DNA of 64,000 nucleotides from Pseudomonadales bacterium (GCA_028285415.1 JANQPF010000003.1:248001-312000), one strand, 5' to 3'; positions 27,411-35,957 are shown, numbered from the stretch's first letter. Notes: generated by a model from the sequence alone, not told the origin. Program-made: numbers and translations.

Positions 27411-27728
27411 GTGAATATGCGTAAGAAACTGCTGACAGGGATGCTCGCTGGCGCACTGATAGCGGGTGCCCCCGGCGTTGCAGCCAACGAAGACGAGCCG
27501 ACCTACGGTGCCATGGCTGCCGACGTGGTTGTCGGGCGCCCTCTGGGCTTGCTTGCCACCGCACTCGGTACGGCCACCTTCATCGTGAGCCTGCCGTTCT
27601 CAGCGCTTGGCGGCAACGTCGAGCAGGCAGCGGAGCACCTGGTAGTCAAGCCCGCGGAGGCAACGTTCGTCCGGTGTCTCGGCTGCAAATCTTCCGGCCG
27701 TTACCTCGACCCTGACGAAGCCGAATAA
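27411..27728 (+). CDS. Small exported conserved protein of unknown function
   Basis: About 105 aa from the GTG at 27411, which has GGAG eight bases upstream; an ATG at 27417 is the alternative. Signal peptide to about VAANEDEP. The mature part has a hydrophobic stretch (VVVGRPLGLLATALGTATFIVSLPFSALGGNVEQAAEHLVV) and ends TFVRCLGCKSSGRYLDPDE. I recognise the RPLGL...SLPFSALGGN...LVVKPAxxTFVR pattern from small gammaproteobacterial proteins loosely annotated as multidrug transporter; that name is not supported by any visible transporter feature. CLGC could be a disulfide or metal site. It lies between mutM and coaD, facing coaD. Confidence 0.7.
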   Translation: MNMRKKLLTGMLAGALIAGAPGVAANEDEPTYGAMAADVVVGRPLGLLATALGTATFIVSLPFSALGGNVEQAAEHLVVKPAEATFVRCLGCKSSGRYLDPDEAE

Positions 27729-27741
27729 GCTCGGCCGCGCG

Positions 27742-28215
27742 CTACTGATCCTGCAGCGCGCGCACCACGGCCGGGTGTACGAACTGCGAGATGTCGCCAC
27801 CCAGGCCTGCAATTTCCCGTACCAGGGTTGATGAGATGAACGACGTGTCCTTGGAAGTCGGCAGAAAGACGTATTCGATGCCGGGATCCAGGGACTGGTT
27901 CATTTCCGCCATCTGAAATTCGTAATCGAAGTCCGTGACTGTGCGCAGGCCGCGCAGAATGAACTGGGCGCCTTTCGACCTGACGTAATCCACCAGCAGA
28001 TTGTTGAAACCATCCACGGAGACCTGGTCGCCGAACTCGGCCAGCACTTCGCGGCACAGATCTATGCGGTCGGCGAGCTCCACCTTGGGATTCTTTTGTG
28101 CGGAAGTGCCGATGGCCAGAACGACGTGATCGAATAGATTCAGCGCCCGCTTGACGAGATCCGTGTGGCCATTGGTTATGGGATTGAACGACCCCGGATA
28201 CACCACGACTTTCAT
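27742..28215 (-). CDS. coaD: Phosphopantetheine adenylyltransferase
   Basis: Adds AMP to 4'-phosphopantetheine, the penultimate step of coenzyme A synthesis. 157 aa. YPGSFNPITNGHTDLVKRA carries the nucleotidyltransferase TxGH motif, as TNGH, and the C-terminal LPTSKDTSFISSTLVREIA carries the ISST-type signature. RGLRTVTDFDYEFQMAEMN binds substrate. It follows rsmD on the same strand across a 112-base gap; rsmD-coaD is a common pair. Confidence 0.96.
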   Translation of the reverse strand: MKVVVYPGSFNPITNGHTDLVKRALNLFDHVVLAIGTSAQKNPKVELADRIDLCREVLAEFGDQVSVDGFNNLLVDYVRSKGAQFILRGLRTVTDFDYEFQMAEMNQSLDPGIEYVFLPTSKDTSFISSTLVREIAGLGGDISQFVHPAVVRALQDQ

Positions 28216-28327
28216 TGTTGTCCCCTTCCCCTCTCCCGGAAAGAAAAACGCGCGTCATCACCGAAGCATCTGGCGCGCTCTGGCTGGGGCGAAACGCCCA
28301 CCTGCAATCATTGTTTGCGGCCGGATC

Positions 28328-28975
28328 TTAGCCTTGGCGATCCGTGCCTGCAACGCTTGCGCTGGCTGAACGAGCCGCCTGCTCGAGCAACACGCCGCTC
28401 GCGTCGCCGGTGCGGGTGGTCTTAATGGACCGCCAGCCTTGCGCCGCGGCCAGGCTTTCCAGATCCGTTTTCGCCGGCGCCTCGGCGTATACCAGGCGCG
28501 GCGCGGGCGCCAGCTTGTGGAGCTGCGCCAGCGCGGTGGTGAGTAGCTCCGGACTAGCAAACGGTGGATCCACAAACACCACATCGAAGGTGCCGTCGAG
28601 CGATGACAGATACCGCAACGCATCGCCGCGTACGACAGCGCATTGGTCGTCGACGCCCAGAGACGCGACGTTGTCTTTCAAGGCGCGCACGGCGCGTCCG
28701 TCGCGCTCGACGAACGTGACATGCGCCGCTCCCTGGGACAGCGCTTCGAAGCCCAGCACCCCGGATCCCGCGAAGAGATCCAGACACGCGATGCTGTCGA
28801 GCTCACCGCGCAGCCAGTTGAATAGCGTCTCGCGGGTACGTCCGAGGGTAGGTCGCAGGTCGAGTCCGCCGACGAAACGAAGCTTCCGTCCTTTGTGCTT
28901 ACCACCGATAATGCGCACCTGCTGCGGGCTGCGTTTCTGCTTGGGGACCTTCTTTGAGTCCTTCTTTGTGACCAT
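28328..28975 (-). CDS. rsmD: 16S rRNA (guanine(966)-N2)-methyltransferase
   Basis: Methylates G966 of 16S rRNA with SAM. 215 aa. After a lysine-rich start, VRIIGGKHKGRKLRFVGGLDLRPTLGRTRETLFNWL is characteristic. The SAM motif LDLFAGSGVLGFEALSQGA and the catalytic DPPF (in VVFVDPPFASPEL) are intact. The last 25 residues are an Ala/Ser-rich tail with no known role. Divergent from ftsY, as in many gammaproteobacteria. Confidence 0.95.
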   Translation of the reverse strand: MVTKKDSKKVPKQKRSPQQVRIIGGKHKGRKLRFVGGLDLRPTLGRTRETLFNWLRGELDSIACLDLFAGSGVLGFEALSQGAAHVTFVERDGRAVRALKDNVASLGVDDQCAVVRGDALRYLSSLDGTFDVVFVDPPFASPELLTTALAQLHKLAPAPRLVYAEAPAKTDLESLAAAQGWRSIKTTRTGDASGVLLEQAARSASASVAGTDRQG

Positions 28976-29052
28976 GGAAGAATCTCTGCTGTGCCGATCG
29001 AGTATAGAACAGACGCCCGTTCGAGAAACTGGAGTGAGGTAAGAATTCCACT

Positions 29053-30039
29053 GTGACTGAGGGAAACGAAGAGACCATCGACAACGCTGACGAAGAAGAG
29101 AAAAGAGGCTTCTTCGGGCGCCTGCGTTCGGGGCTGGCGAAGACGCGTTCGCAGCTTGCGACGGGGGTTGGCAATCTGCTCCTCGGTGAGCGCGAAATTG
29201 ACGACGGCGTGCTCGAGGATCTGGAGACCGCGCTGCTCCTGACGGACGTTGGCGTGGATACCACGCAGGAAATCATGGACGCGCTCGCACAGCGGGTACG
29301 CCGCCAGGAACTCAACAACACGCGCGCGCTGCACAAAGCGCTGGCCGGCCTCCTGACCCAGCGTCTCGAGCCGCTGGTCAAGCCGTTGACGATTGGCGAA
29401 CATCATCCGCACGTGTTGTTTTTCGTCGGCGTGAACGGTGTCGGCAAAACAACGACCATCGGTAAGCTTGCCAAACAACTCCAGGCGGAAGGCAAAAGCG
29501 TCATGCTGGCCGCAGGGGACACGTTTCGCGCCGCGGCCGTCGAGCAGCTGCAGGTCTGGGGCGAGCGCAACGATGTTCCCGTTGTGGCCCAGGCGCAAGG
29601 CTCGGATAGTGCATCCGTGGTTTACGACGCGGTCGAATCGGCCCAGGCCAGAGACGTCGACGTGCTGCTTGTGGACACGGCGGGGCGGCTCCAGGACAAA
29701 GCCCAGCTGATGGACGAGCTCAAGAAAGTCCACCGGGTGATCAAACGCCTGGATGAGTCGGCGCCGCATGACGTAGTACTGGTGCTTGATGGCGGTGTTG
29801 GCCAGAATGCGCTCTCGCAGGTGAAGCTCTTCAACGAAGCCGTGGGGCTGACCGGGCTTGTGCTCACGAAGCTCGACGGCAGCGCCAAAGCGGGTGTCGT
29901 CTTCGCAATTGCTGCCCTGAAGGAAATCGACGTGCCGATATACTTCGTCGGGGTCGGTGAGAGCATCGACGATCTAAGACCGTTTGCAGCGGCGCCGTTC
30001 GTCGACGCGCTCCTTGCTGAAGAGATTGCGGCAGACTGA
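29053..30039 (+). CDS. ftsY: Signal recognition particle receptor FtsY
   Basis: SRP receptor GTPase that docks translating ribosomes at the inner membrane. 328 aa, with a short acidic N-terminal region (about 20 residues) compared with the long one of Escherichia coli. NG domain: FFGRLRSGLAKTRSQL, then the P-loop GVNGVGKTTTIGKLA, DTFRAAAVEQLQ, DTAGRLQDK and TKLDGSAKAG. Start is GTG at 29053. First gene of ftsY-ftsE-ftsX-rpoH. Confidence 0.96.
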   Translation: MTEGNEETIDNADEEEKRGFFGRLRSGLAKTRSQLATGVGNLLLGEREIDDGVLEDLETALLLTDVGVDTTQEIMDALAQRVRRQELNNTRALHKALAGLLTQRLEPLVKPLTIGEHHPHVLFFVGVNGVGKTTTIGKLAKQLQAEGKSVMLAAGDTFRAAAVEQLQVWGERNDVPVVAQAQGSDSASVVYDAVESAQARDVDVLLVDTAGRLQDKAQLMDELKKVHRVIKRLDESAPHDVVLVLDGGVGQNALSQVKLFNEAVGLTGLVLTKLDGSAKAGVVFAIAALKEIDVPIYFVGVGESIDDLRPFAAAPFVDALLAEEIAAD

Positions 30040-30084
30040 ACGCCTGCCAGACACTGAAAAAGGATTACCGGTTACTGCGGGCAG

Positions 30085-30816
30085 ATGGGGCACATTGAAT
30101 TCCAACACGTCACGCGACGCTTCGAAAATGGGCACGAAGCGCTGTCGGATGTCTCGGTCGCGTTCGACGAAGGCACCATGACGTTTCTGACGGGCCACTC
30201 GGGTGCGGGGAAGAGCACGTTTCTCAAGCTGCTGCTGGCCGCTGATATTCCCACCCGGGGCCGTGTGCTTGTCAACGGGGTCAACATATCCGCCATGACG
30301 CCCTCCCGTCTGCCGCGTTACCGACAGCATCTCGGCGTGGTTTTCCAGGACCATCACCTGCTTGCGCAGCGCACGGTGTTCGACAACGTCGCGATGCCGT
30401 TACGCGTGACCGGGATGCGGGAACGGGAAGTTGCGCGCCGCGCACGCGCGTCGCTCTCTCAGGTGGAACTCCTCGACAAAGAGAACCTCTTCCCGCGACA
30501 CCTTTCAACGGGGGAACAGCAGAGAGTGGGAATTGCCCGGGCCGTGGTGACCCGGCCGAAGATCCTGCTTGCTGACGAGCCGACCGGGAACCTGGACCCG
30601 GACCTTTCCATCAACATCATGGATCTCTTCGCGCGGTTTAATCAGATTGGTACAACCGTCATCGTCGCAAGCCATGACGTCCACCTCATAGAAAGCATGG
30701 GCCTGCGCATCCTGCACCTGGAGCTTGGCCGGGTTGTCGAAGACATTCCGGCAACGGTCACGCCGCAGCCGATTGCCCAGGCGCCGGAGGATCAGCTGGC
30801 GGGAGCGTCCTCATAG
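30085..30816 (+). CDS. ftsE: Cell division ATP-binding protein FtsE
   Basis: ATPase of the FtsEX complex, which drives peptidoglycan-hydrolase activation at the septum. 243 aa. Walker A GHSGAGKSTFLKLLL lies near residue 35, VVFQDHHLL is the Q-loop, and the signature is LSTGEQQRVGIARA, with Thr replacing the usual second Gly of LSGGEQQ. Walker B ILLADEPTGNLDP and switch His in VIVASHD follow. The C-terminus, rich in Pro, Gln and Ala, runs to a TAG that overlaps the beginning of the ftsX region. Confidence 0.95.
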   Translation: MGHIEFQHVTRRFENGHEALSDVSVAFDEGTMTFLTGHSGAGKSTFLKLLLAADIPTRGRVLVNGVNISAMTPSRLPRYRQHLGVVFQDHHLLAQRTVFDNVAMPLRVTGMREREVARRARASLSQVELLDKENLFPRHLSTGEQQRVGIARAVVTRPKILLADEPTGNLDPDLSINIMDLFARFNQIGTTVIVASHDVHLIESMGLRILHLELGRVVEDIPATVTPQPIAQAPEDQLAGASS

Positions 30817-30881
30817 CCCGCGAAGCCAAAGAGCCCTGGCGTGCGGCCCGGCGCCAGCCGCTCGGCTGGGCGCGCGACCAT

Positions 30882-31769
30882 TTGCGGGTCGGATCCGAGT
30901 CGGTGCATTTTGTGAGCTCCCGGCTGGGGACGAGTTTTCTCGTCTGGCTGGTGGTGGGTATTGCGCTGGCGCTGCCGGCGGGACTGTGGATTCTGCAGGT
31001 CAATATGGACGAAATGTCGGCGGGCTGGGAAGGGCGACCGGGTCTGTCCATCTATTTTGCGACCGATGCCTCGCCGGAAGACGTTGAGCTGGCGGTTGCC
31101 GCGCTCGAAGGGGAATCTCTGGTCGACGCGGTGGAGGTCACCACCGCGGAGGCTGCGCTCGACGAGTTCAAAGCCTATAGCGGTCTGGGCGATGCGCTGA
31201 ACCTGCTGGAAGACAATCCGCTGCCGACGTCTCTGACCGCGCGCTTTACGGGTAACGTTTCGACCGAGGACCTCGACGCGCTGATTCAGCGCGCAGAAAC
31301 GCTGGGCGGTATCGCCGAGGTGATCGTGGAGAAAACCTGGCTCGAGCGTCTGCACGACCTGTCTCTGGTGGTCAGCCGGCTGGGCACGGTCCTCGCGGTG
31401 CTATTTGGCGTCGGTGCGGTGCTGGTTACCGCGTCGTCGGTGCGCCTTGCCATAGAAGGTCGGCTGGATGAGCTTCGCGTGCTGAAAATGGTGGGCGCTA
31501 CCCAGGGTCAGATCCGCCGGCCTTTCCTCTACTTCGGCGCCATTTATGGTTTCGGCGGCGGCGTGATCGCGGCGATGTTGATTGCGGTGACGCTGGTGGT
31601 GATCGAACCGCCGCTGAAGTCGCTGCTCGGCAGCTACAGCCAGGAGTTGAACCTGGCGGGGTTTGACCCCATATTTCTGGTGGCCATTCTCGGCATTGGC
31701 AGCCTGCTGGGTGTGGTTGGTGCGATGATTGCTGTGAGGCAGCGTCTGAATCACCTGGAAATCGTTTGA
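30882..31769 (+). CDS. ftsX: Cell division protein FtsX (start uncertain)
   Basis: Membrane partner of FtsE. Four TM segments: about residues 20-40, then a periplasmic domain (45-150), then three helices (about 172-192, 222-245, 262-285). Motifs LIQRAETLGGIAEV and LRVLKMVGATQGQIRRPF are typical. The first usable codon in frame is TTG at 30882, without a ribosome site and too far inside: residues resembling the conserved cytosolic N-terminus (PWRAARRQPLGWARDHL) lie upstream in frame. An ATA at 30813 with GGGAG seven bases before it overlaps the ftsE stop and may be the true start. Confidence 0.88.
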   Translation: MRVGSESVHFVSSRLGTSFLVWLVVGIALALPAGLWILQVNMDEMSAGWEGRPGLSIYFATDASPEDVELAVAALEGESLVDAVEVTTAEAALDEFKAYSGLGDALNLLEDNPLPTSLTARFTGNVSTEDLDALIQRAETLGGIAEVIVEKTWLERLHDLSLVVSRLGTVLAVLFGVGAVLVTASSVRLAIEGRLDELRVLKMVGATQGQIRRPFLYFGAIYGFGGGVIAAMLIAVTLVVIEPPLKSLLGSYSQELNLAGFDPIFLVAILGIGSLLGVVGAMIAVRQRLNHLEIV

Positions 31770-31770
31770 A

Positions 31771-31793
31771 TTCAGCGGGTTAGGGCCGCTGAA
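31771..31793 (+). terminator. Perfect 8-bp hairpin after ftsX
   Basis: TTCAGCGG (31771-31778) pairs with CCGCTGAA (31786-31793) around a seven-base loop, starting two bases past the ftsX stop. The downstream sequence GGAACTTTC lacks a proper T-run, so termination would be partial, allowing some readthrough into rpoH. Confidence 0.4.
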
Positions 31794-31830
31794 GGAACTT
31801 TCACTGCGGTTAGCAGTCCTATTCCTGGAG

Positions 31831-31839
31831 TGCTAGTAT
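31831..31839 (+). promoter_or_regulatory. Candidate extended -10 for rpoH
   Basis: TGC TAGTAT, an extended -10 type element, lies 40 bases before the rpoH ATG. No convincing -35 is present. It would give an rpoH leader of about 33 bases carrying the strong GGAGG site. Confidence 0.3.
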
Positions 31840-31878
31840 TAAGGGTATATGTGGAATGAGTGTTACCGGAGGTATCAC

Positions 31879-32727
31879 ATGTCTACCAATGTAATGGCGT
31901 TACCCAGCCTGGCCCCGGGCCGCGACATCGATGCGTACATGCAGACGATCAGCGCGTTCCCGGTGCTGACCGCGGAAGAAGAGCGGGAGCTGGCTGAGCG
32001 GTTTTACTACGAGAACGATCTGGACGCCGCGCGGGAGCTCGTGCTGCGTCATCTGCGCTTTGTCGTGCATCTGGCGCGTTCCTATCAGGGGTATGGCCTG
32101 TCTCAGGCTGACCTGATCCAGGAAGGCAACGTTGGCCTCATGAAGGCGGTCAAACGCTTCGATCCCAGCGTGGGCGTGCGCCTGGTGTCCTTTGCGGTGC
32201 ACTGGATCAAGGCGGAGATGCACGAATACATCCTGCGCAACTGGCGGATTGTCAAAGTCGCCACCACCAAGGCCCAGCGTAAGCTTTTCTTCAATCTGCG
32301 CGGTCAGAAGAAACGCCTCGCCTGGTTGACCCAGGACGAAACGAAAGCCATTGCCGATGAGCTCGGTGTACCCGTTGCGGAAGTCAGCCGCATGGAGGGT
32401 CGTCTTTCGGCAACGGACATGGCGTTCGATGCGGATGACAACGATGATGAGAAGCCGGCCGCACCCGCTTACTTCCTGGCGGCCGAAGCCAGTGACCCGG
32501 CGGATATCGTGGCAGCCGCGGACGCTGAGGCGGACAACCTCGAGCAGTTGAGCGTGGCCTTCAAGACGCTGGATGACCGCAGCCGTGACATTGTCCAGCG
32601 GCGCTGGCTGACCGAAGACAAAGCCACGCTGCATGAGCTCGCTGCTGAGTACGGCGTCTCCGCCGAACGCATCCGGCAGCTCGAAAAGAACGCGATGAAA
32701 AAGCTCAAGAAGCACATCGCCGCCTGA
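31879..32727 (+). CDS. rpoH: RNA polymerase sigma factor RpoH (sigma-32)
   Basis: Heat-shock sigma factor. 282 aa from the ATG at 31879, which has GGAGG six bases upstream; an in-frame codon at 31849 would add ten unconserved residues. Sigma region 2 is at about 45-125 ([39 protein letters not shown]), the RpoH box QRKLFFNLR lies near 133, and region 4 with its helix-turn-helix is at 230-280 ([27 protein letters not shown]). The RpoH box separates it from other sigma factors. It follows ftsX as in pseudomonads and enterics. Confidence 0.96.
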   Translation: MSTNVMALPSLAPGRDIDAYMQTISAFPVLTAEEERELAERFYYENDLDAARELVLRHLRFVVHLARSYQGYGLSQADLIQEGNVGLMKAVKRFDPSVGVRLVSFAVHWIKAEMHEYILRNWRIVKVATTKAQRKLFFNLRGQKKRLAWLTQDETKAIADELGVPVAEVSRMEGRLSATDMAFDADDNDDEKPAAPAYFLAAEASDPADIVAAADAEADNLEQLSVAFKTLDDRSRDIVQRRWLTEDKATLHELAAEYGVSAERIRQLEKNAMKKLKKHIAA

Positions 32728-32736
32728 TCCGGATCA

Positions 32737-33114
32737 TTGAATCCCGTCAAAATCAGCCTGCTCGCCGGTGCGCTTTTTGGCGTCACCGGCGTTGTTCTGG
32801 GTGCCTGGGGCGCTCACGGGCTCGACGCGTTCCTCGGTGGCGCTGACACCGGCGCCTGGGAAACTGCCGTCCAATATCAGCTGATACACGCCCTTGCACT
32901 GTTGCTGCTGGGTGTTCTCCTGCATCTCAGTGCCGATCCGGCGCTGGTCTGGTCGAGCCGTCTGGTCATCGTGGGTGTGCTCCTCTTCAGCGGCAGCATC
33001 TATCTCCTCACGCTGGGTGGACCGCGCTGGCTTGGACCCGTGACGCCGTTGGGCGGGAGTGCGCTCATTGCAGGGTGGCTTGCGCTGGCTGTTGGAGCCT
33101 GGCGTTGGCGCTAG
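32737..33114 (+). CDS. DUF423 family membrane protein
   Basis: Small inner-membrane protein of unknown function, 125 aa, with four predicted TM helices (about 5-27, 45-65, 72-92, 98-120). The N-terminal GVTGVVLGAWGAHGLDAFL and the AVQYQLIHALALLLLG helix are the DUF423 signature. Start is TTG at 32737, nine bases after rpoH. It probably belongs to the rpoH transcript, and the next gene, trmB, starts inside its last codons. Confidence 0.88.
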   Translation: MNPVKISLLAGALFGVTGVVLGAWGAHGLDAFLGGADTGAWETAVQYQLIHALALLLLGVLLHLSADPALVWSSRLVIVGVLLFSGSIYLLTLGGPRWLGPVTPLGGSALIAGWLALAVGAWRWR

Positions 33115-33794
33115 AGGAGTCGGCGCGTCCGGAACACGCCTACATCCGCCGCCGCGGCCGGCTGACGAAGGCCCAGGCCCGGGGTCTGGAGCTCTGCCGC
33201 GAGCGGTTCAACGCTAACGCAGCGGCGGTCATTGCGAGCCCGGCACCCGTGGGTGTGGAAATCGGCTTTGGCATGGGTCATGCGCTCCTCGACTGGGCTC
33301 GCGAAGCGCCCCGGTGGCACCTGTTCGGGATTGAGCTTTATCAGCCGGGAGTTGGCAGTGTGTGCGATCACTTGTCTAAGCTTGAGATCGAAAACGTACG
33401 CGTCATCGAAGCCCCGGCGCAGACCGTGCTTGCTGCCTTGAACGACGTCAGCGTGGATGAGTATCGCATCTTCTTCCCCGACCCCTGGCCGAAAAAGCGG
33501 CACGTCAAAAGGCGCCTCGTGCAGGAAGCGTTTGTCGCGGAGCTGGCGCGCACGCTGCGTCCGGGTGGACTCGTGAGGCTGGCCACGGACTGGACGCCAT
33601 ACGCTGAATGGATGCGGGATTGTTTTTCCAGTCAGACGGATTTGCAGCCGCAGCTCGATCAGGTGCGGAAGGCAAGTGCCGCAAACACGGCCGACGTAGG
33701 CCGGGACACCACCAAGTTCGAAAGTCGCGGCGAGCGTCTCGGCCACGACATCCACGACCTCATCTACACAAAGATCCGGTCAGCGTCAGACTAA
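33105..33794 (+). CDS. trmB: tRNA (guanine(46)-N7)-methyltransferase
   Basis: Methylates G46 in the tRNA variable loop with SAM. 229 aa. YIRRRGRLTKAQARGLE opens the fold, VGVEIGFGMGHALLDWA is the SAM motif, and EYRIFFPDPWPKKRHVKRRLVQ holds the family catalytic segment. TTKFESRGERLGHDIHDLIY ends it. I chose the TTG at 33105 because GGAG lies eight bases upstream; it overlaps the DUF423 gene. The stop overlaps the opposing hemW stop by four bases. Confidence 0.94.
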   Translation: MALEESARPEHAYIRRRGRLTKAQARGLELCRERFNANAAAVIASPAPVGVEIGFGMGHALLDWAREAPRWHLFGIELYQPGVGSVCDHLSKLEIENVRVIEAPAQTVLAALNDVSVDEYRIFFPDPWPKKRHVKRRLVQEAFVAELARTLRPGGLVRLATDWTPYAEWMRDCFSSQTDLQPQLDQVRKASAANTADVGRDTTKFESRGERLGHDIHDLIYTKIRSASD

Positions 33795-34909
33795 GCGTCG
33801 AGCAGGCGGCTGAGCAGCCCATCGAGGTAACGCAACCCCAGGGGCGTTGTCACCGGGCGCTCGGCATCCACGAGTCCGTCTGCCGCAAGCCGTTGCCACA
33901 GCCGCTGCACGTCTGCCCACTCAAGCCCGGTATGGGCTTCAAAGGTCGTCACCTTGGTCCCGTCGACGAGGCGCAGCGCGTTCATCATGAACTCCGTGAG
34001 CCGCTCGGATTGGGGCACCGGGGTTTCGCTCAGATCCTCCGGGTTTGCCTGGTACAGGCGGGGCTGGGAGGCGTTGGCCGTGCGCACGATCTCAGCTGCC
34101 GCCTCGTCGAGCGTAACTTTGCCGTGGGCACCGGCGCCTAAGCCCAGGTAGTCACCGAAGCGCCAGTAGTTGAGGTTGTGTCGACAACGCCGACCGTCGC
34201 GTGCGTGAGCTGATATCTCGTAGCGCTCGTAGCCGGCGACGGACAAGGCTTCGAGTCCGGCCTGCTCCATCGCGTAGAGGTCTTCCTCAACCGGCAGGAT
34301 CGGCGTACGGCGGGCAAATTCGGTTTTCGGCTCGATCGTCAGCTGATACCAGGACAGGTGCTCGGGCTCGAGCTCGATGGCGGCGCGCAGATCCGCCATT
34401 GCGGCACCGGGGTCTTGTCCGGGCAGTCCCCACATGACGTCCAGATTGATGTTGTCGAAACCGTCACGACGCGCTTCGGTGTAGGCCCGTCGCGTCTCGG
34501 ACGCGCTGTGGATCCGGCCGAGCGCTTCGAGGCTTGCGTCGTCGAACGATTGAGCACCCAGGGACAGGCGATTGATACCGGCGGTGTGATAGTCCGCGAA
34601 ACTCGCGTGCTCTGTCGTGCCGGGATTGGCTTCCATGGTGACTTCGGCGTCTGCCTCCAGCGGCAGCATGTCCAGCACGCGTTGCATCTGCTCAGGATTG
34701 AACAGGCTTGGCGTCCCCCCGCCGAGAAAGACAGTGGCAAATGAGGCAGGCGCGAAGCGGGAAGCTTGCGCCTGCCAATCTTCGATCAGGGCATCAACGT
34801 AGGCGTCGAAGCTGACGTCCGTCCGGGTCGGGTGGGAGTTGAAGTCACAGTAGGGGCATTTGCGCACGCACCACGGGAAGTGCACATAGATCCCGGCTGC
34901 TTCAAGCAT
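33791..34909 (-). CDS. hemW: Radical SAM heme chaperone HemW
   Basis: HemN-like radical SAM protein that binds heme; long misannotated as coproporphyrinogen oxidase. 372 aa from the ATG at 34909 (MLEAAGIYVHFPWCVRKCPYCDF), with the cluster motif CxxxCxxC at residues 14-21. FLGGGTPSLF, EANPGTTEHASF and the LSLGAQSFDD segment follow, then a HemN C-terminal domain. The extra Cys next to CxxC found in true HemN is replaced (CPYCDF), favouring HemW. Overlaps rdgB by eight bases. Confidence 0.93.
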   Translation of the reverse strand: MLEAAGIYVHFPWCVRKCPYCDFNSHPTRTDVSFDAYVDALIEDWQAQASRFAPASFATVFLGGGTPSLFNPEQMQRVLDMLPLEADAEVTMEANPGTTEHASFADYHTAGINRLSLGAQSFDDASLEALGRIHSASETRRAYTEARRDGFDNINLDVMWGLPGQDPGAAMADLRAAIELEPEHLSWYQLTIEPKTEFARRTPILPVEEDLYAMEQAGLEALSVAGYERYEISAHARDGRRCRHNLNYWRFGDYLGLGAGAHGKVTLDEAAAEIVRTANASQPRLYQANPEDLSETPVPQSERLTEFMMNALRLVDGTKVTTFEAHTGLEWADVQRLWQRLAADGLVDAERPVTTPLGLRYLDGLLSRLLDA

Positions 34910-35507
34910 CGATGATGTCAGCCGCGCGCAGCGCGTTGACAAGCCCGGCAACGGCCTGACCCCGATGGCTCACCCGGTTCTTGGTCGCGGGCTCGAGCTC
35001 CGCAGCGGTTGCGCTGCCGCCCTCCGGTACGAAGAGCGGATCGTAACCGAATCCGCCGCCGCCGCTTGGTGCGCTGGCTATTTGGCCATGCCAGGCGGAG
35101 GTGGAGATGAGCGGCGTTGGATCGTCGGCGTGGCGTAGATAAACGATGGCACAGTAGAAGTACGCCGCGCGGTTGGTAGCGCCCACGAGCGCGTCCAGGA
35201 GCTTTGCATTGTTCGCCGCGTCGTCGCCGTGCGTGCCGGCGTACCGCGCCGAATAGATGCCGGGCGCGCCGTCAAGCACAGGGACGACGATGCCGCTGTC
35301 GTCGCCAATGGCCGGCAAGGCGGTGGCGCGACTGACGGAGCGGGCTTTGATGATGGCATTCTCGAGAAACGTCAGGCCATCTTCCACGGGGCTTGGTACG
35401 TCGTGTTCGGCCTGCGACTCGAGCTCGAGGTCAAGCGGTGCGAGCATGGCCTGCAGCTCCACGAGCTTGCCGGGGTTGGCGCTTGCGAGAACGACCCTGG
35501 TGCTCAT
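34902..35507 (-). CDS. rdgB: XTP/dITP pyrophosphatase (RdgB/HAM1)
   Basis: Cleans ITP, dITP and XTP from the nucleotide pool. 201 aa. VLASANPGKLVELQAML binds the triphosphate, IIKARSVSRATALPAIGDDSGIVVPVLDGAPGIYSARYAG holds the catalytic Asp residues, with Val where Leu-type residues are usual, and GGGGFGYDPLFVPEG and SHRGQAVAGL complete the site. Linked to hemW, the DUF4426 gene, metW and metX as in pseudomonads. Confidence 0.95.
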   Translation of the reverse strand: MSTRVVLASANPGKLVELQAMLAPLDLELESQAEHDVPSPVEDGLTFLENAIIKARSVSRATALPAIGDDSGIVVPVLDGAPGIYSARYAGTHGDDAANNAKLLDALVGATNRAAYFYCAIVYLRHADDPTPLISTSAWHGQIASAPSGGGGFGYDPLFVPEGGSATAAELEPATKNRVSHRGQAVAGLVNALRAADIIDA

Positions 35508-35938
35508 TCTTCGAAGAACATCTGCTGCTGAAAACGGATTTCACCGCTGCTGCCGTCCGGCAGCGTGACGTCGATGGCAACGCGATGGAACTCCTCGTCA
35601 CCGTGGCGCAGCAGCGCCAGATAGTAGATTGCCGGTCCTTCGCGGATCTCTTTGAATTCGAGAACCTGGCTCTGTCCCAGCAGATTCTCCGAGCGTCCGC
35701 TGAGATCTGCCGTGATGGGTGCGTCGTTGGCGTCCAGCACGGACACGTTCACAAGCGCTCTGTTTCTGCTGCGCGTGATGTCGTAGCGCGCGGCAATGTC
35801 GGCTTTGAGAAAGGTGGTGGGTACCACGATGTAGTGCACCTCATAGGCGCCGAAAGTTCGCGACTGTTCGGCACCCGCGGGGAAAGCCGCTATGCAGCAG
35901 AGGGCAAACACGACGGCCGCCCGGTGACACAGTGTCAT
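35504..35938 (-). CDS. DUF4426 family exported protein
   Basis: Secreted or periplasmic protein of unknown function, 144 aa. Signal peptide about 1-23 (VVFALCCIAAFPAGA). The mature part is beta-rich: FGAYEVHYIVVPTTFLKADIAARYDITRSRNRALVNVSVL, which matches the DUF4426 pattern seen between metW and rdgB in other gammaproteobacteria. It overlaps rdgB by four bases. No catalytic residues are apparent. Confidence 0.85.
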   Translation of the reverse strand: MTLCHRAAVVFALCCIAAFPAGAEQSRTFGAYEVHYIVVPTTFLKADIAARYDITRSRNRALVNVSVLDANDAPITADLSGRSENLLGQSQVLEFKEIREGPAIYYLALLRHGDEEFHRVAIDVTLPDGSSGEIRFQQQMFFEE

Positions 35939-35957
35939 TGTCAGGCTCCGGAGTTGT

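Noticed and set aside
31794-31878. RNA thermometer in the rpoH leader
   Set aside because: The leader inferred from the candidate -10 is short, and the GGAGG site is not paired with an obvious partner by eye. Folding software would be needed.
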